A stretch of DNA of 64,000 nt, from positions 166,139 to 230,138 of the forward strand of contig JAOCPU010000057.1 of assembly GCA_035772785.1 (NCBI GenBank), given 5' to 3'. Position 1 is the first letter of the stretch, and each line of letters begins with the position of its first letter. Below the pieces are notes generated by a model. It worked only from the letters and a program-made list of their open reading frames with translations. It was not told where the DNA came from and made no database searches. Shown piece after piece: positions 61,696-64,000 of the stretch. Source of the DNA: Phlebiopsis flavidoalba (Eukaryota > Basidiomycota > Agaricomycetes > Polyporales > Phanerochaetaceae). Both the position numbers and the translations under genes were made by a program.

Positions 61696-63288
61696 ATGCA
61701 TCGCTGTCTTTCAAATCACACAGTAATATTGCGCATTATTTTTGAAGAGACTTCCGAATCGAGACGAACCCGGCGGAGAATGTTCAGCTAGCTCCGCAAA
61801 AACGCTGGCTGCCGCTGGAAGAGTGTGCAAGAGCTTCCATGGGCCCTCTATGGATGTCTTATGGGCGGTCTTGCCCGACTTTCGATACTTGCTGCGGTGT
61901 TTTCCTCCCGATTCGTGGGAGCTGACTGAAAAGGACATCAGAGTGAGCATAAATCCGACCAATGCTACAAGTATATTGAGACGTCAACAGCTCACACATA
62001 CACCAATTAGTCATGAGTGTGGACGCGATTCTTGAGTTATGCAACGCGAGTGAAGAGTTTAACTTGGCGCGAGTTTAAACACGATGAAGACATTCTCCGG
62101 ACCCTCTGGACGTCATCTCCTGCTCCATTCATTCTCTCAAATATTGAAGACAATATCTATAAAGGATGTCAAGATGGGAGCAGCCCACTACGTGGCTACG
62201 CTAGTCGGGCCGAAGTTACGCACAGCCCGTCTTGAATCACTTTCAACCGATGTTGCATCTACCATTTTGGGACACATGGGCTATGTCATAGTCCGGGGCT
62301 ACGCGTGAGCACGATAACACTGGACCGTTGCCCGTTGTCGGTCATACTCCCAATTCTGTGTCCGTTTCGGAGGCTTAGAAACCCCTTTCTACTGATACAA
62401 TTCCTGTATCCCCAACTGAAGATCCTTCTGCTATAGTGCCACTTCTATTTGAGTCAACATCGCTAAAGAGGCTAAAACTATCTCTCCCAGCCAATATCAC
62501 ATTCCCCCCTCGCACCAATTCGACCCGCCCTCTGCCCTCTCCACGACCTGTGTCTGACTGGTGTGTCAGACATACATACAGTGGTGGACGTTCTTCACAA
62601 CATTGACGTCAAGACGTTACGCCAACTGCAAGTCGACATTCCCCTTGTCCCTGGGCACCTCAGACAACTGGTCGAGCTAGCAGAAGTCATCTCGAGACAC
62701 ACTAGACTAAAAGAGCTAGATCTATCCCCCTATGAACTTAATGGCGAGGTCACTGGCATGGACCCTGTCGAAAGCTGGAGTTGGGAGCCTTTTTTTTCCA
62801 ATTGCGGGAACTCCGTGAGCTCAATGTCACGCTACCTAATCCCGCTTCTCCAGGCAGCGTTTTTTGAACAAGCGGCGTCGCTGCGCATGGAGTCATTTAG
62901 AAAACCTGACAATCATCGAAATGAATGAAACAAACAACCCTTCCCTAACTCTAGATACACTATCCCTGTGTGCTCGCTATCTGCCTCACTTGACCTACCT
63001 CTCACTTGACATCGACGCCAGGGCACCCCCCGGCCTCGTAACAGCTCGTTCACTAAAACCAATTCGCCTCGATCTTCGGTGGTCTCTTCTTGACAGGGAA
63101 ACCTCTCCGCAAGTCGCAGCATACATTTCTGACGTTTATCCTAAAGGCCCGTCTCGTGAATGAGTGGTGGGTAGAAGGTGCCGATGATGACAGATCCCAT
63201 TGGGAAGACGTCGCAGCGAATGATTCCAGTGTTTGCGCAGGTACGAGAGGCGGAGAGACAAGCCGCAAACCCAGGAGAGGTAGTGTAG
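61696..63288 (+). CDS. F-box/LRR-type protein, gene 2
   Basis: Start MHRCLS parallels MHQCLQI of gene 1. After a frame change, LAAAGRVCKSFHGPSMDVLW is the F-box-like core. Then FLSYATRVKSLTWREF, LKTISIKDVKMGAAHYVATL, VGPKLRTARLESLSTDVAST, SLKRLKLSLPANITFP, VSDIHTVVDVLHNIDVKTLR, LAEVISRHTRLKELDLSPYE, LRELRELNVTLPNPASPGSV, YLPHLTYLSLDIDARAPPGL and AAYISDVYP. It ends QVREAERQAANPGEVV-stop at 63286-63288. The repeats are of the loose LRR type seen in fungal F-box proteins. The C-terminal AxYISxVYPxA motif is shared with gene 1 (SYISSVYPNA), showing common origin. Several frame changes; function unknown. Confidence 0.68.
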
Positions 63289-64000
63289 TATACAAGTGCA
63301 CTGTATCGTAGAGGATAATGTGGTCAAACCGTGGTCGCGTCCCGCGGAGTTTAACATAATTCACCGGTGGAAATTGAAGCCCTTGAACGCTGGTCTGCCT
63401 GCACACTGGCAGCGTGAGTGGAGTTAGCCTGCGACTACAATATGAGCAGCCTAGATCATACATCGTTATACAACGAACGACGAGTATCATCATCCTGCAA
63501 CTGAGTTCGACATATGCCGCATCCCACTTTCCTTCACGGCTTGGGTAATAGCAACACAATAATGTCACGGAAAGACCGCTCACGGATTTGACACTATGAA
63601 TGTCTTATAAGTATAATGTCCGTATGCACAACGACCCACGTGCTGGTCAAAAGTATAGATGCCCATGGTGCAGGCAGACAAGGTACTGAGCATTGTGCAA
63701 GATCCTCGAACAATGTCTCACGATCACACAAGTCGCGCGTCTCAGATCTCAAGGCCGGTCCATATTTTTCATGCATACTACTAAGTATGGATGAACAGGC
63801 TTGGTTTCACCGCGACGAACCTCATTTTACAACGCAGAGAGGTGACATAGTGATCGCAGATCAAGAAACAGCCTGAGGGACTTCACGTGCGTCGAAATGG
63901 TCACCGCAGGTCATCGAATCAGGTTCGGGCAACGGTCCAAACTCCGACTGTTACTACCAGTGCTACGGTGCTTACTGCGTAAGCACTCTGCTACTAGGCC
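63289..64000. other. window end, nothing recognised
   Basis: Short frames on both strands, none with recognisable protein sequence. An 86-codon plus frame at 63616-63876 is not supported by any motif. Confidence 0.45.

Overview
The window is nuclear DNA of a filamentous basidiomycete, most likely an Agaricomycete of the polypore type. Evidence: many short GT-AG introns (about 45-60 nt), TATA boxes 50-90 bp before start codons, and protein families typical of mushroom-forming fungi (secreted 'glycopeptide' family, BIM1/X325 copper protein, F-box/LRR families, GH85). The species assignment is inference.

Layout. 1-11.9 kb is a secretome cluster: four + strand paralogues of a small secreted 'glycopeptide' protein (A-D) and one S10 serine carboxypeptidase; B and C lie in a diverged tandem duplication of about 3 kb. 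11.9-28.6 kb is gene-poor and hard to read; the supportable genes are a BIM1/X325-like GPI-anchored copper protein (18.1-19.0 kb) and a small probable secreted protein (21.3-21.75 kb), plus several anonymous coding-like stretches. 28.6-32.4 kb holds two anonymous fungal genes, one with an acidic repeat tail. 33.0-35.6 kb is a GH85 endo-beta-N-acetylglucosaminidase. 35.8-52.4 kb is a housekeeping block: YTA7/ATAD2 (-), RNA14 (+), RFC1 (+) and HRP1 (-). 53.7-56.2 kb is a second S10 carboxypeptidase with the same intron layout as the first. 56.6-63.3 kb holds two F-box/LRR-type genes flanking a minus-strand membrane protein.

Sequence quality dominates the reading. Almost every recognisable gene, including single-copy essential ones (RFC1, RNA14, YTA7), is broken by single-base indels, mostly +1 insertions. 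Protein homology resumes in another frame directly after each. Uniform breakage of essential genes points to uncorrected long-read errors rather than pseudogenisation, so genes below are given as whole spans bridging several frames and exon edges are approximate unless stated.

How they work together: the 35-52 kb block serves chromatin, replication and mRNA 3'-end formation (RNA14 of CF IA and HRP1 of CF IB lie on either side of RFC1). The glycopeptides, carboxypeptidases, GH85 and BIM1-like protein belong to the secreted or secretory-pathway set. No single new multi-gene system is evident. The most distinctive signals are conserved 14-, 16- and 22-nt micro-exons, the tandem duplication with an unrecognised conserved coding-like part, and a small secreted-type protein of unknown family.
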